Shown piece by piece: positions 33,523 to 45,022 of a stretch of DNA of 64,000 bases. Positions within the stretch are counted from its first letter, which is position 1. Each line of letters opens with the position of its first letter. The position numbers and the translations under genes are program-made. The notes under the pieces were generated by a model. It was not told the DNA's origin and searched no databases. It saw only the letters and a program-made list of their open reading frames with translations. The DNA comes from Bagarius yarrelli (Eukaryota; Chordata; Actinopteri; Siluriformes; Sisoridae): NCBI GenBank assembly GCA_005784505.1, contig VCAZ01000184.1:62001-126000 (forward strand). Direction: 5' to 3'.

Positions 33523-33738
33523 TTTCACATAGACTCTACAGCACAGTGAAATTTTTCCTTTGCATATCCCATCTTAGAAATTTAGAGTCAGAGCGCAGGG
33601 TCAGCTATAATACAGCGTCCCTCGAGATGAAAGGGTTAAAGGTCTTGCTCAAGGACCCAACAGTGGCTGACTGGCAGTGGTGGTGATTGAACCCAGGTCT
33701 TCCTGGTCTTCAGATCAACAACTCAGCACCTTAGCCTT
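33523..33738 (-). repeat. family B SINE
   Basis: The plus strand has ACAGCACAGTGAAATTTTTC, GTCAGAGCGCAGGGTCAGC, ATAATACAGCGTCCCTCGAG, GGTCTTGCTCAAGGACCCAA and GATTGAACCCAGGTCTTCC. This is the complement of the family B consensus in order from tail to head. Confidence 0.8.
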
Positions 33739-34557
33739 AAATGCGATTTTGCCAACATTACTATGTCTTTTTGATTAGTTTTCCCACAAATAAAATCATT
33801 TATATATGATTTTATTCCAGAAGTATGTGAAATATTATTATTAGTATTATTAATCCTATGCTGCTACCATTCAGTTAACAGCTAACCTGTTCATGATGAC
33901 TAAGGTGTGTTCCCAGCATGCACTGGGTCTCTGTGTCTGTGTCCCAGTTGTCTGGGTAAATAGAGAACTTAGCTCTGTGGGTGAAGAGCTCACCTCCTCA
34001 GGACAACAGTCTCATGCTGAGAGCATCTGTATCACAGGAGGAGAAGCAGCTGCTTGATCAAAGCATGCCACATCTTTTTTTTTCAGCGCAATTTTGCTCA
34101 TTGTTTTCTATAACTCTAAGAATTCCGCCTGGCATCAAGCACAATAATACAAACTGCAATTGTTTTGGCTCTTGAACCTCGTTGTGGGTTCATTTGAGCT
34201 TTGTAAATATACACTAGCTGTTTCTAAAACTGAAACCAAGATTGTTTTAATTACATTTTTTGAAAGTTGCTATTAAAGTTGCCTTTAAAATGATATTAGC
34301 GTGTGAGCTTTTGATTCACGTAATGTAATTTTGTCTAATCAGTTTGTTTTGGCCTTAAGAATATGGTCTCCTACCCAGAACAAAAACAATCATATCTTTC
34401 TCTGGCATAACTGCCAGCTATTAGCTATTTCACGCCAGTTATTTTTACGACCCTCTGCGATGAACGTTAGCAGCTGAACAGAGATGTCCATTGCTTATTC
34501 AATATTATCCTTCCACTTTTTTTTTTCTAAAAACCACCTATCAGGCCAGTGTATACA

Positions 34558-34590
<33 letters not shown>

Positions 34591-35719
34591 AGCTCGCTCA
34601 ATGATTTTTTTTTTCTTTTTTCTGACTTCCTGTCAAACTCAGAGGTCTTTCTTATTTTAACAGATGTGGGTAGGCTTGAAGCCCATCATTCTCATGTGAC
34701 CTCGGTGTGCACTTCCTGCCCTGTGAGCTAACACACATAAACAGAGCAATCTCACATTGTACCCTTATGTTCTTTATTTTAATTAAGTGTTATAACTTTT
34801 AAGTCACATTAGCGTCATTCCCCTCAGCCTGATTGCTGTTGGAAAGTTTGTACCTCAGCACAGATTTTGTGTGATTGTACTGTGTGTTACAGTGCTGCGT
34901 TCCATCCGCAGATGAATTTATAATTTTTAGATGCATTTGGATCAACAGAAATTAAAAATTAACATGCGTTGAGTGTTTTACCCTGAGAGAATGGTGCGCG
35001 GTGTAATGCTACGCATAGTTTTACATAGTTGTCGAGTCTCTGCAACCATTTGTTTTTTATTTATTGGACTTTTTTATTAAATGCCCACTTAAACACACTA
35101 AGCTGTCCAACTACTCCCACACCTCCATTCATCATTAGCATTAGCCTGGTAGTCCCTGTGCAATGCCTAACACTCATGCGCTCCAAAATATGTTTGTTAA
35201 AAGAGCAGTTGAGGCATGCTTGGACGTTATTTGGTAAATGGTAGCCTGTGTTGCATTTACCCCTACGCATTTACCTGGATTTACTGCTTTAACCCTCTGG
35301 TGTTTATTGTCTCCTTGCGCCTTTGTCTCTGCCCTCTTTGCATATTTGAAAAATGCAATTGAGAAACAAGTGTGCACAGAGGGGAGGCATAGTGTGCAAT
35401 GTGGCAACAGACGAATGGAAGTGTTTAGCATAAATCACACAAAGCTTCTTGCACTCTGTGCTAGCTGTTAGCCACTTATAGCACTCATGGAGCTAATGGA
35501 TGGATGGAAGTGTTTAGCATAAATCGCACAAACTCTTTGTTTGGCAGCACAATTTTTCAAATGGATTGATTAAATTGTGCTGATGATAAGAATGTGTAAT
35601 AATAGTAATAATTTTTTTTATTAACTTTCGATTTAATTAGAGCGGGGGACCGTGGGATTTTTGTCAGGGTTTTCAGTAAGCAACAGTCAACCATTATTTC
35701 CCATTCTATTTTTGTTTTC
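33739..35719. other. low-repeat stretch with a CA microsatellite and a short direct repeat
   Basis: (CA)n lies at 34566-34591. The 28-base word starting ATGGAAGTGTTTAGCATAAA recurs at 35415 and 35504, 89 bp apart. No gene is recognised. Confidence 0.45.
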
Positions 35720-36030
35720 TACAGAAAGTCTGATTTCTTTTATTTTGGCTGGAATAAAAGAATTATTTTTTGAAAATTAAAAAAGTTTAAATAAAAAAGG
35801 TTTTATTAGCCCCCTTAGAAAAACAATGTTGTCCAATAACTAGTCTTATTAACCTAACGTGTCTAACTACCTTAATTGACCTAGTTAAGCCTTTAAATTG
35901 CTCTTTAGGCTGATGATTGGTATCTTGCAAAACAACTAGTAAAATAATATATACTGTCATCATAGCAAAGACATTAAAAATTCGTTTAGACTTGAGAAAA
36001 AAAAACATCTTTTGCAAACAGTGAAGAACA
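35720..36030. mobile_element. non-autonomous DNA transposon fragment
   Basis: TTTTATTTTGGCTGGAATAA, TTATTAGCCCCCTTAG, GACCTAGTTAAGCCTTTAAA and TACTGTCATCATAGCAAAGA match, from memory, a DNA-element family very abundant in zebrafish that has GGGGGCTAATAATT ends. Both termini are lost here. Confidence 0.55.
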
Positions 36031-36099
36031 AACAAGTCTGGCAGAGACTATAAATAAAGAGATTATAATAAAAAGATTTTAAAAACTTTAAAAAAAATT

Positions 36100-36420
36100 A
36101 GTGAGAGAGGTTTCTAAAATATCCAAAACAACTGCCAAGATACTAGAGAATGACTCAGGCAAGTCTGGGATTGATGTCTAGACAAAGACAATCATTCGAG
36201 GCCTGCACAGGAATGGACTGCGAGGTTGCAGACCAAGAAAGACTCCACTTCTGAAGAACAGACACCTCCAAGATAGACTGAAGTTTGAAAAGTCTGAGAA
36301 AAAATGATGCATAATGGAAATGTGTCCTTTGGTCATATAAGACAAAACTAGAGCTCTTTGGTCATATAGCTAGAAAGAAAGGAGAGGCGTTCAACCCAGA
36401 GAATCTTGTTCTGTCTGTTA
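36100..36420 (+). pseudogene. Tc1/mariner transposase remnant (N-terminal half)
   Basis: With stops, one frame reads SKISKTTAKILENDSGKSG, then RNGLRGCRPRKTPLLKNRH, then LQDRLKF and DKTRALW. This follows the helix-turn-helix, GRPRK basic motif and first-aspartate region (DETK in the family; here decayed) of Tc1-type transposases. The element stops abruptly at the minisatellite. Confidence 0.85.
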
Positions 36421-36440
36421 AAGCTAACGTGAGTATAATT

Positions 36441-37550
36441 AAACAATTCTTCCATATTTACAAACATTACAACATTCTGTCTATCCGTACTGACAATTCT
36501 GTCCATACTTACAAACAATTCTGTCCATCCTTACTGGCAATTCTACCATACCTACAAACAATTCTGTCCATCCTTACTGGCAATTCTTCCATATTTACAA
36601 ACAATTACGTCTATCCTTACTGACAATTCTGTCCATACTTACCGACAAATTGGTCCGTCCTTACTGACAATTCTGTCCATACTTACCGACAATTCGGTCC
36701 ATCCTTACTGACAATTCTGTCCATACTTACAAACAATTCTGTCCATCCTTAATGGCAATTCTACCATACCTACAAACAATTCTGTCCATCCTTACTGGCA
36801 ATTCTTCCATATTTACAAACAATTACGTCTATCCTTACTGACAATTCTGTCCATACTTACCGACAATTCGGTCCATCCTTACTGACAATTCTGTCCATAC
36901 TTACCGACAATTCGGTCCATCCTTACTGACAGTTCTGTCCATACTTACCAACAATTCTGTCCATCCTTAATGGCAATTCTACCATACCTACAAACAATTC
37001 TGTCCATCGTTACTGACAATTCTGTCCATACTTACAAACAATTCTGTCCATCCTTCTGGCATTTCTTCTATACTTACCGACAATTCGGTCCGTCCTTACT
37101 GACAGTTCTGTCCATACTTACCAACAATTCGGTCCGTCCTTACTGACAGTTCTGTCCATACTTACCAACAATTCGGTCCATCCTTACTGACAGTTCTGTC
37201 CATACTTACAAACAATTCTGTCCATCTATACTAACAATTCTGTCCACACTTTCTGACAATTCTGTCCATACCTACCAACAATTCTGTCCATACTCACCGA
37301 CAATTTTGTCCATCCTTACTTACAACTCTGTCCATACTTACTGACAATTCTGTCCATACTTAGACAATTGTGTCTATACTTACAGACAATTATGTCCATA
37401 CTTACCAACCTAACTTACCAACAACTCTGTCCATACTTACAAACAATTCTGTCCATCCTTACCAACAGTTCTGTCCATACTTACTGACAATTCTGTCCAT
37501 ACTTACTGACAATTCTGTCCATACTTACAGACAAGTCTGTCCATACTTTG
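36441..37550. repeat. 22-bp minisatellite, core ACAATTCTGTCCATACTTAC
   Basis: About 50 imperfect units run directly from the Tc1 remnant. A higher-order block beginning GGCAATTCTACCATACCTAC recurs at 36536, 36754 and 36972, exactly 218 bp apart each time. Frames with Tyr/Leu/Thr repeats are artefacts because 22 is not a multiple of three. Confidence 0.95.
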
Positions 37551-40428
37551 CATTCTGGTAGCAGGGAGAGTTTAGGCCCATTGTAAGCTTTGCTTGTAGA
37601 TTTTTTTATTATCTTGCATAACATTCACAAATATGTCTCAAGCCCCATCCTAAACCTTCTCCTACTGACTGACACCATGAGACGCCATGTTAGATTTTAT
37701 TAAATGCTACATTTTGTTGGACTATATAGTGCACCAAGTTTGCTTTTTAGTTAAATAAATAGCGATTACTAGGGTTATTTCTAAGTATTTTAATAGCCAT
37801 GAGAAGGTAGTATCTCCTGATCTTTTAAAAACAGATTCAGTAGGTACATTTACCTTTACATCTACAGCATTTGGCAGACCCCCTTATCCAAAACTACTTA
37901 CACTAGTTATGCTTCAGGACACATAGACTTTCTCTCCACCCAACAAATGGCAGTGTCTTATAGGGAAAAGGTCATGCAGGATGACGCTGTCGTTCTCCTG
38001 CCAAACAAAGAAAATTCATGGAAAGTCAGTTATGGATCTGAGGAAACTCCTACTATCATGGGAGGATGAAGTGCCGCTTGACCTCCTTTTGCCTTAACTT
38101 GTGATTTAATTCAATTTAAAACACAAATAATCTTAGTATTTTTCTTCCAAATCTTTTTTTTTGCAAAACAAAAGTTAAAAGAAATTAATGCAACACTTTT
38201 TTTGTGTAATATTTTTAGCTTCAGTCATCATTTAACCCTTCCAGGTTTTGGGAAACGAGTCAGAAAATGTGTTTTAATGGACAAAATGAAGGAAAATCTG
38301 TTTCTGGGCCATCTGTTGATGATTTAAGATGTAGTCAAAACAAACTAGCTAAAACACTAGACCCATTCTTGTAAACTGAAAGAAATCATAAGGAGCCCAA
38401 CCCATCTAGCCAGGCGTGACGCACATGGCGTCAAAGTCCCGTTCAATATGGGGTTAAGAGGTTATTTAATTCTGAATGTTCTCTTTAAGTCCACAGAGAT
38501 ATTTAAAACCTCCTTTTTTTCAAATTACCTGCATAGTTTGAACTTTTTGAGGTTTAGGGTGTGGTTATAAAGTCTAGCCTTTCCTCAGCAACACTGTGGT
38601 GCCTTTATTCTTCCCAGCTAAAAGTAAAATCCAAGGTGAAACCTTTAAAGATAAAAGCGACTCGGCCCTGCACCATCCCACTGCTATGCTGAATTAACAG
38701 CAGGCTTTTTCCTCCATAAGCATTCTTTTATGAATTCAGGAAATGTGCTCTTTGAGATTTGCTTAGAAAAAAAGGGACTAAAGTTTGCTAGACAACAATG
38801 TAAGAGTAAGAGTTAGCCTGTCTCCTGAGCCCAGACCTTTGATGCTTAATTACAGTAAAAGACAGCAATAAAGTGTGTGAGAAGGAGACTGATTCATACT
38901 TATGTCAGTCTGGGAAAGGCATCTGTCTGTGTCTCTTGAAGTGGCCATTGGATGCGCATTTCTCCCCACAAGTTGATTTGATTCTTTAGAGTCTTATTAA
39001 AAATTCTATAATATACTTTAATTACAAATTCTGTACAGTTCTGTTTACAGCAAACCCGTTGCTCCAAAACTATTAGAAATTATTTTTTAGACGTATTATT
39101 GATTAACAGACACCATTGTAAACCATCTTAATGTAGTTTTACCATGTTATCCCTACCGACAACGTACACATAATACAAATTTGTAATGCATTGTTTACTC
39201 AAAATATAACAATAATTCATAAGCCATGTAAATACAGAGTTGCGGCAACTTTGTTCACTCCAGTGGACCGTTTTTTGCAGCAATGGCAGGTCATAAAGCG
39301 TCTCGATAGTTCCCGGAGGGTTAGCACCGACTGCTAGCCATGCCATAGGGTTATAGCTTAATAGACCGTTTATGATGCACTTTTAATAGGTCAGATGGTA
39401 TACACTTCTGAATCAATTACCATGACCATTAAAGCATATCGGTTAATTATTATTCATTGATTTAGTGGATTTGGAAGGTAGCACACTGGGATAGCATAGA
39501 AAAATGGATAACTTTATTCAAAACAAACCACAGCACAAACAGCCTATTAATTGTAAAATCCAATGTATTTTAAATGTCGAATGTATTTTTTTTCCTTCTG
39601 CTGGTTTGTATCAACTATGTTTTTCTCCTTTGTGTGTCAGTGATAAAGTCATATTTTGGTACTCCGTTCTCAGACTGATTAAAGCATCACCATTCAGCAT
39701 GGCAAACCATAGTGGAAACTACACAGGGACAACACAGAGAGAAAGGATGCAGACTAGATATTTAGAATATAAGAATAGAGATGTATCAATAATGCACTTA
39801 CTTACAATACATTATTGAATCATTTATATAAATAAACGCATGGTTTAGTTTAAATTACATAGGTATATGTATGAACTACTTCTGACACTCGATGAAAAAC
39901 AAGAAACTAATTACATGCTTCTGTTTTTATTGCAGACGTAACAATAAAATTTCTCATTTATTTTATACGGTAACAAATAATTACTTGAGTCTGGGAATGT
40001 AATTACAGCCATATGATAGACATATTGTAAACATTTCATAGGCTTTAAATGAACTTAAAACAATCTGCACAAAAACACAATCAGTGTTAGCTTTCCTTTA
40101 GTATCTTAGAGTTGGCCTCAACACTGAAATACTACAGAAGCTAAATAATAATTGAGTAACATACAAGTGTATGAGTATAATAGGCAGGTTAGAGTAGGAT
40201 ATTAATAAGATATTAGATTTTTATCTTTTTTGTAACCCTAGACATATACTACATACAGATGTCAGCGTATTATGTGTATATTGTAAATCAAATCTGTATT
40301 GACTATTAATTAATCACTGTCTGATCTCTCTGTCTCCACTGATTCTATCGAATGGCCCGCCAACTACTTCCTGGAACTTTTTCAAGTCTATGTGAGTCAC
40401 GTGACAATCAAGCATTTTAGACTTCCGG
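37551..40428. other. mostly unassigned, with one SINE tail
   Basis: A family A SINE tail fragment on the minus strand lies at 37852-37912 (GCATTTGGCAGACCCCCTTA). The rest, including the 104-codon plus frame at 39504-39818, shows no recognisable domain. Confidence 0.4.
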
Positions 40429-40786
40429 TGTCACAAGTCTCTGCGGGGCTCTGGGCCACACCAGGTTCCACAGCCATTCAGGGCAGACCCTCACCTGTGT
40501 ATTAACCAGATACACCTCATCAGCGCCTCATCATTTCAATCACTCACCCTTTTTATACACAAATTCCTCATTCAATCACTGTCCCATCTCGTATTCATTA
40601 CATCTTAGAATCCTGCTACTGACCTGCTCACCTGATTCTATGGTTCTGGTCAAAAGCTTCAACACCTGGGTTCCAGATTCTCCTAGCACCAAAACTAACC
40701 CTCTCACGTAATCCTGCCTGCCTTCCACACCTGCAAATTGTGGTTAATCTGCTGGGTCTTAACTCCTGTCTGGTTCCTCTGTGACA
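40429..40786 (+). mobile_element. Gypsy-like solo LTR (candidate)
   Basis: It starts TGTCAC and ends GTGACA, a 6-bp terminal inverted repeat of LTR type. The interior has the texture of fish Gypsy LTRs: CACACCAGGTTCCAC, CACCTGTGTATTAACC, CCTTTTTATACACA as a possible TATA, and CTGGTTCCTCTG near the end. No 5-bp target-site duplication is visible and no internal region follows. Confidence 0.4.
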
Positions 40787-40941
40787 ATTTTATTGAGAAG
40801 GTTGTACATAGAACCAACATAATACTGGTTGGTATCAATCCCTGACCCTTTTTTATAAAGCAGTCTGATAAGAAGACAAAGGGCAACATTCTGGTCCACC
40901 CTCAAAACAGTGACGGACATTTTAGATCTCACTAAAGGCTA

Positions 40942-41187
40942 GAGTTGCCAGATTGGATTGAAAATCACCAGAGTAAAATCTACCGAAAAAAAAAAAAAAA
41001 CATCTTAAAATGTGTACTGTATGATCTGGAAAAAAATAATATCTTAAAAAAATACGTAATTTCTGTCTGTATTAAATATCAGCCCAAATTTTATCAAACA
41101 GCCCAATGTCTACTTTATTTTTTATGTCTGATGTAATAACAGGAAACAAAATTGGAGGGAAACCCGCTCAATCTGGCAACACTGTCT
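40942..41187. mobile_element. short inverted-repeat element (MITE)
   Basis: The termini AGTTGCCAGATTGGATTG and, in complement, AGTGTTGCCAGATTGAGCG are inverted repeats. The interior is A-rich. GGCTA flanks both sides (40937-40941 and 41188-41192) and may be a 5-bp target-site duplication. Confidence 0.55.
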
Positions 41188-41489
41188 GGCTAAAACAGCA
41201 GTGTGTATGGGCAATGTCAATCAACAATCGTGGGCACGGCCTTAATCCATGTGACAAAAACACAAAAGCGGGCATCTGAAAATGGGTTGATTTGAGGAAG
41301 AGGAAATGATTTTTTTCTGAGTGGATCATTATAATTATAGGGTGGTTATGTACACACACTGACAACACACGTTTTAGTTCAAACAACTTGTAAAAGTACA
41401 TCTTGCATCCGATGGTCCCTCTAAGTGAACGCTAACATCTGATGTGCTGATGTACTGTTTAACTTAAGGGATAGACAATTTATAATAAA

Positions 41490-41826
41490 CAATTGCTGAT
41501 TAAAATATAACACCAAAACACATTATATCATATAGAGATATATGTAGACAAACATGTTTCACAATATACTGTAAAGCATGCATTACAGCTGCTTTAAACT
41601 AACCAGCAGCGAATACAAATTATAGTCAATAAGCGAATACAAAAAATAAGAAAATTAAAGGATGATTTTATATTTTAATAATAAACAACATTCGATTCAG
41701 TCATAAAAAATTGTTTAACATTAAGGCAAAAAAGATTTTTTTTTTCTTTTTGTTTAAAATTAAAAATCAGCTCACATTTTAAAACCACCTCTATTCAAAA
41801 CATCTGCTTTTTATTACAGTTTGGCC
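41490..41826. repeat. local tandem duplication, copy 1
   Basis: CAATTGCTGATTAAAATATA, GCTGCTTTAAACTAACCAGC, AGCGAATACAAATTA and CCACCTCTATTCAAAACATC recur in order in the next entry, about 370-395 bp downstream. Confidence 0.85.
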
Positions 41827-41884
41827 CAAAATTGCTAGCGGTATCCCTCTGCTGAGGCTTTAGTGTAACAGAAAACTATGGCTG

Positions 41885-42190
41885 CAATTGCTGATTAAAA
41901 TATAACAGAAAAAAACCATTACATCATATTGAGATAAACAAAATGTTTATGTAGAGCTGCTTTAACAAACCACCAGCGAATACAAAATAACAAAAGAGTA
42001 AATTTTTTACATGCTAATAATTATTTTTTCTTTGTTTTAAATTAAGAGATGATTTTAATAATAATAATAATAATAATAATAAACATTTCTATGCTGTTAA
42101 ACAAAATTGTTTATTTCATTCGAAATCAAAAATCAGTCACATTTTAAAGCCACCTCTATTCACGACATCTGCTTTCTATCACAATTTGAG
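41885..42190. repeat. local tandem duplication, copy 2
   Basis: It carries the same words as copy 1 in the same order, with indels and an (AAT)n expansion at 42056-42081. The linker GGCCCAAAATTGCTAGCGG to TTTAGTGTAACAGAAAA (41825-41877) recurs at 44165-44217, so the unit belongs to a wider repeat family. Confidence 0.85.
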
Positions 42191-43655
42191 ATTGTTGGAC
42201 TTGTATAAACGATATTTTCATACGCAAACTTAAACATTGAATCAGGAGTTTGTTTTCAAATGAACACAGCTATTGTTTCAAATGTAATATCGTTAATCAC
42301 TTTCCCAAACATTACTTTGGCACCGTGAAGCTGATTAACTAGCTAGATTCTAGCTTCAGCATGACGTTTTAATCAACAGCACAATCTCCAAACTTTGAAT
42401 GGGCCTAAGTGTGTATTTGCCAAAGTGTGTATCTTTTCCCGGCTGTTTGTTAACATATGTTCCACGTTATCTGAGATGTAGTTGTATAAACCAGTTCAGC
42501 TGTTGAGTGGAAGTGTCCTCATATCTACACATCCATATGTCCATTCCAGAATAACAGAATCCTTTCACTCCACTCATTCTCTTAATGGCATAAAGCCATT
42601 TGAACCCAACCTGAATGGGGTCTTTTGTGTTTATCTCGTTTTGGGAGGGGAAAATTTGTTGCAGCAGAAGTTGAGCTGGATTACCAGAGGCGCCCAGTCC
42701 AAACAGTCTTTCACCAGTACAAATCTGTAGCACACTTGATGAAATGATGCATTAAGGAGCGTGTGAAAGGCTGTAGTTAAGTTACCTCACTCTTTCCACA
42801 GGAAGCCTAAAAAAATCCCTTATATCAGATTGACACTCCCAACAACCCTCCACAAACTTTTAGATTTTGTCCCTAGTTTTAAGTTTGTATGTTGTACCGG
42901 CCCCATATTTAAAATTCTAGCTCAGAAATCTCTTTAAACACACATTACTAAAATGCTGTACGCAGATTTCCTTTTAATGATTTTCCCTAATATTATATCC
43001 AAAAACAACTCTGTATGTGTGTGTGTGTGTGTGTGTGTAGTGTGTGTATTGGCCACATGTTCTCTTTTTTCCCTCCTTTTTTCCTGAGCTCTGCTTTTCT
43101 CCTCTTTACCTGGCTGCCCATCCCCCACTCGCCTCAGCCTGAGGACGGAAAAGAATTTTTTGACTGCTAGTTGTTTCCAGATGTAGCCTGAACCAGGATC
43201 TAGCCTTCAGTGATGAGATGACATCCTACACAGAGTGAGAGTGTGTGAAGCTCCAGAAGACAATCTCATCTTTCCTAATTAGACAACGACGAAGACAAAA
43301 AATAAAAAAAACACGGAGGGAATGTTTCAGTTAGAGACTCCCTCTCTTTGAAGCAGCATATGGTTTTATGCTGACCATTTTTTTCCACTATAAAAAGGTT
43401 CCATCGCCAACATGTTGACTTACAGTAACACAAATTCTTTAACGATTCTGTTTATTATACCTTTATCAATGCTTTAGACAAAATCTTTTAACTTTTAACC
43501 ATTTTAATGACAATTTAAACCAAAGAACACAAAACAGTATGTTAATTTTTATTTCCTTGGTTTTCTTACCTTAGTTTAAGCTCTCAGTTTATTCAAGTAA
43601 ATAAAGTCAAACATTGCTTTTATTTGGTTTTGTGCCAAAAAGATGACCATGATTA
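42191..43655. other. low-repeat stretch with GT microsatellite
   Basis: The segment 42370-42780 is non-repetitive, GC-richer, and open on both strands (82 and 88 codons). No domain is recognised, so it is a candidate conserved element or exon. (GT)n lies at 43014-43046. Confidence 0.4.
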
Positions 43656-43690
43656 CAATGTAAGGCCAAAAGTTTGTGGACATCCAAATA
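43656..43690. mobile_element. terminal inverted repeat of a Tc1-like element, left type
   Basis: GGCCAAAAGTTTGTGGACAT is the conserved terminus of a Tc1-like family common in fish. The opposite-type end occurs at 47100-47132 (TGTCCACAAACTTTCAGCC). Confidence 0.55.
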
Positions 43691-43765
43691 AGTAGCCGTT
43701 TACATATCCCGCATAAAAAAAAAAAATTATGAAAAATGCTATGCTAGCTGTTTCTCCTTCTTTTT

Positions 43766-44290
43766 AAAGCACTCGATCACTTGCGCTCGGAAGGCGTATG
43801 CCGTTAGAAACAAGGGACAAGGAAATTTCAGCAGTTGATTTCACCCCATGCTGTAACTGTGCTGCAAAATTTATTAAGGAAATACAACACAATGATCAGC
43901 TGCTTCTCCATTTTACTGAAAACAGTTTAACCGAAAAGCTAAGGGAGCTGATTGGTTGGATCTTGTCACACGACCCACTATGCGCTGGCGGAATTCTACG
44001 GAGTCACATATCGCACATAAAATGTAAAAACAATGCTAGGCACGCCGTTTCTACAACATTTCAAAGCACTCAGGCGCTTGTGTGCCAGCGGCATATGGGA
44101 ACGTTATTAGTAGTTTTATTAGTAGTAAGTGTGGTAGGGGGCCCAACTTGATATGCTTTCATAGGGCCCAAAACTGCTAGCGCAGCCCCTGTGCTAAGGT
44201 TTTAGTGTAACAGAAAATCAAGGAAGCTAATTGGTTGGTTCTTGTCACATGATCTACGGTGTGCTTGCAGCATTCGAAATAGTTGAGACG
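43766..44290. repeat. diverged tandem duplication of an unnamed repeat
   Basis: AAAGCACTCGATCACTTGCG with GGCGTATGCCG (43766) corresponds to AAAGCACTCAGGCGCTTGTG with GGCATATGGG (44063). CTAAGGGAGCTGATTGGTTG (43941) corresponds to CAAGGAAGCTAATTGGTTGG (44220). The 117-codon plus frame 43798-44151 spans the joint and is probably chance. Confidence 0.6.
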
Positions 44291-44734
44291 CCTGGAAAAA
44301 AACAAGTCGCTCTCTGTTTTTTTTTTTTTTGAAATAATGAATTGCGTGTACAAAAGACAATTGCGTGTTTTTTCCAGACACGTCCACGCTGCAGTAAGAT
44401 AAAACATCTTAATTTTTTTATAATGCCTCAAGCTCACCATGGGTCATCTGACAAGAACCAACTAATCAGCTTCCTTTCCCTTTCCTTTCCTTCCTGAAAC
44501 CTTGGCAGTAAAATGGAGGAACAGCTCAGGTTTTTTTCTTTTTTTTCCAGTTACAGAGTTAAAGGTGGAAAACCATTGCTGTTGGAATAAAGAGCACAGC
44601 TGACAGTTGCATGTCGGAAGCACAAGCAAACAACGCTTTGAAAAGAAGAAGAAAGCAAGGTTTCTAGCGTTTTCCACACTTTTAGCCGCAATATGTGAAC
44701 GCCCCCTGTTGAGAGCTACATTATTCCTTTACTG

Positions 44735-45022
44735 GAACTAAGAGACTCCATGTTCCAGCATGACAATGGCCCTGTGCACAAAGCACCTGAACACCATGAA
44801 GACATGGTGTGTTCTGGTTGAAGTAGAACCCCACTGAACACGTTTGGGTATTAAACACAGACTGCACCTCAAACCTCATAACCCAGAATTATTGCAAAAC
44901 TATTACAGGCATTCTATAAAGTTTATTGGTGAGAGGTTTTTCCTAAAATGTAGAAATTATGTTAAAAAAAAACACATGGATATGATAATCAAGTATCCCA
45001 ATAATTTTATCCACAGTATATA
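44735..45022 (+). pseudogene. Tc1/mariner transposase 3' remnant
   Basis: CATGTTCCAGCATGACAATG, CCCTGTGCACAAAGCACCTG, GAAGACATGGTGTGTTCTGG and ACACAGACTGCACCTCAAAC are decayed C-terminal transposase text. It reaches an end-like ATTTTATCCACAGTATATAG. Confidence 0.7.

Noticed and set aside
36441..37550. Regular repeat array considered as a CRISPR array
   Set aside because: The units are contiguous and imperfect, with no unique spacers, in a vertebrate genome. It is a minisatellite.
43798..44151. 117-codon plus-strand frame as a gene
   Set aside because: It crosses the joint of a local repeat duplication, and the repeat's other copy does not keep the frame.
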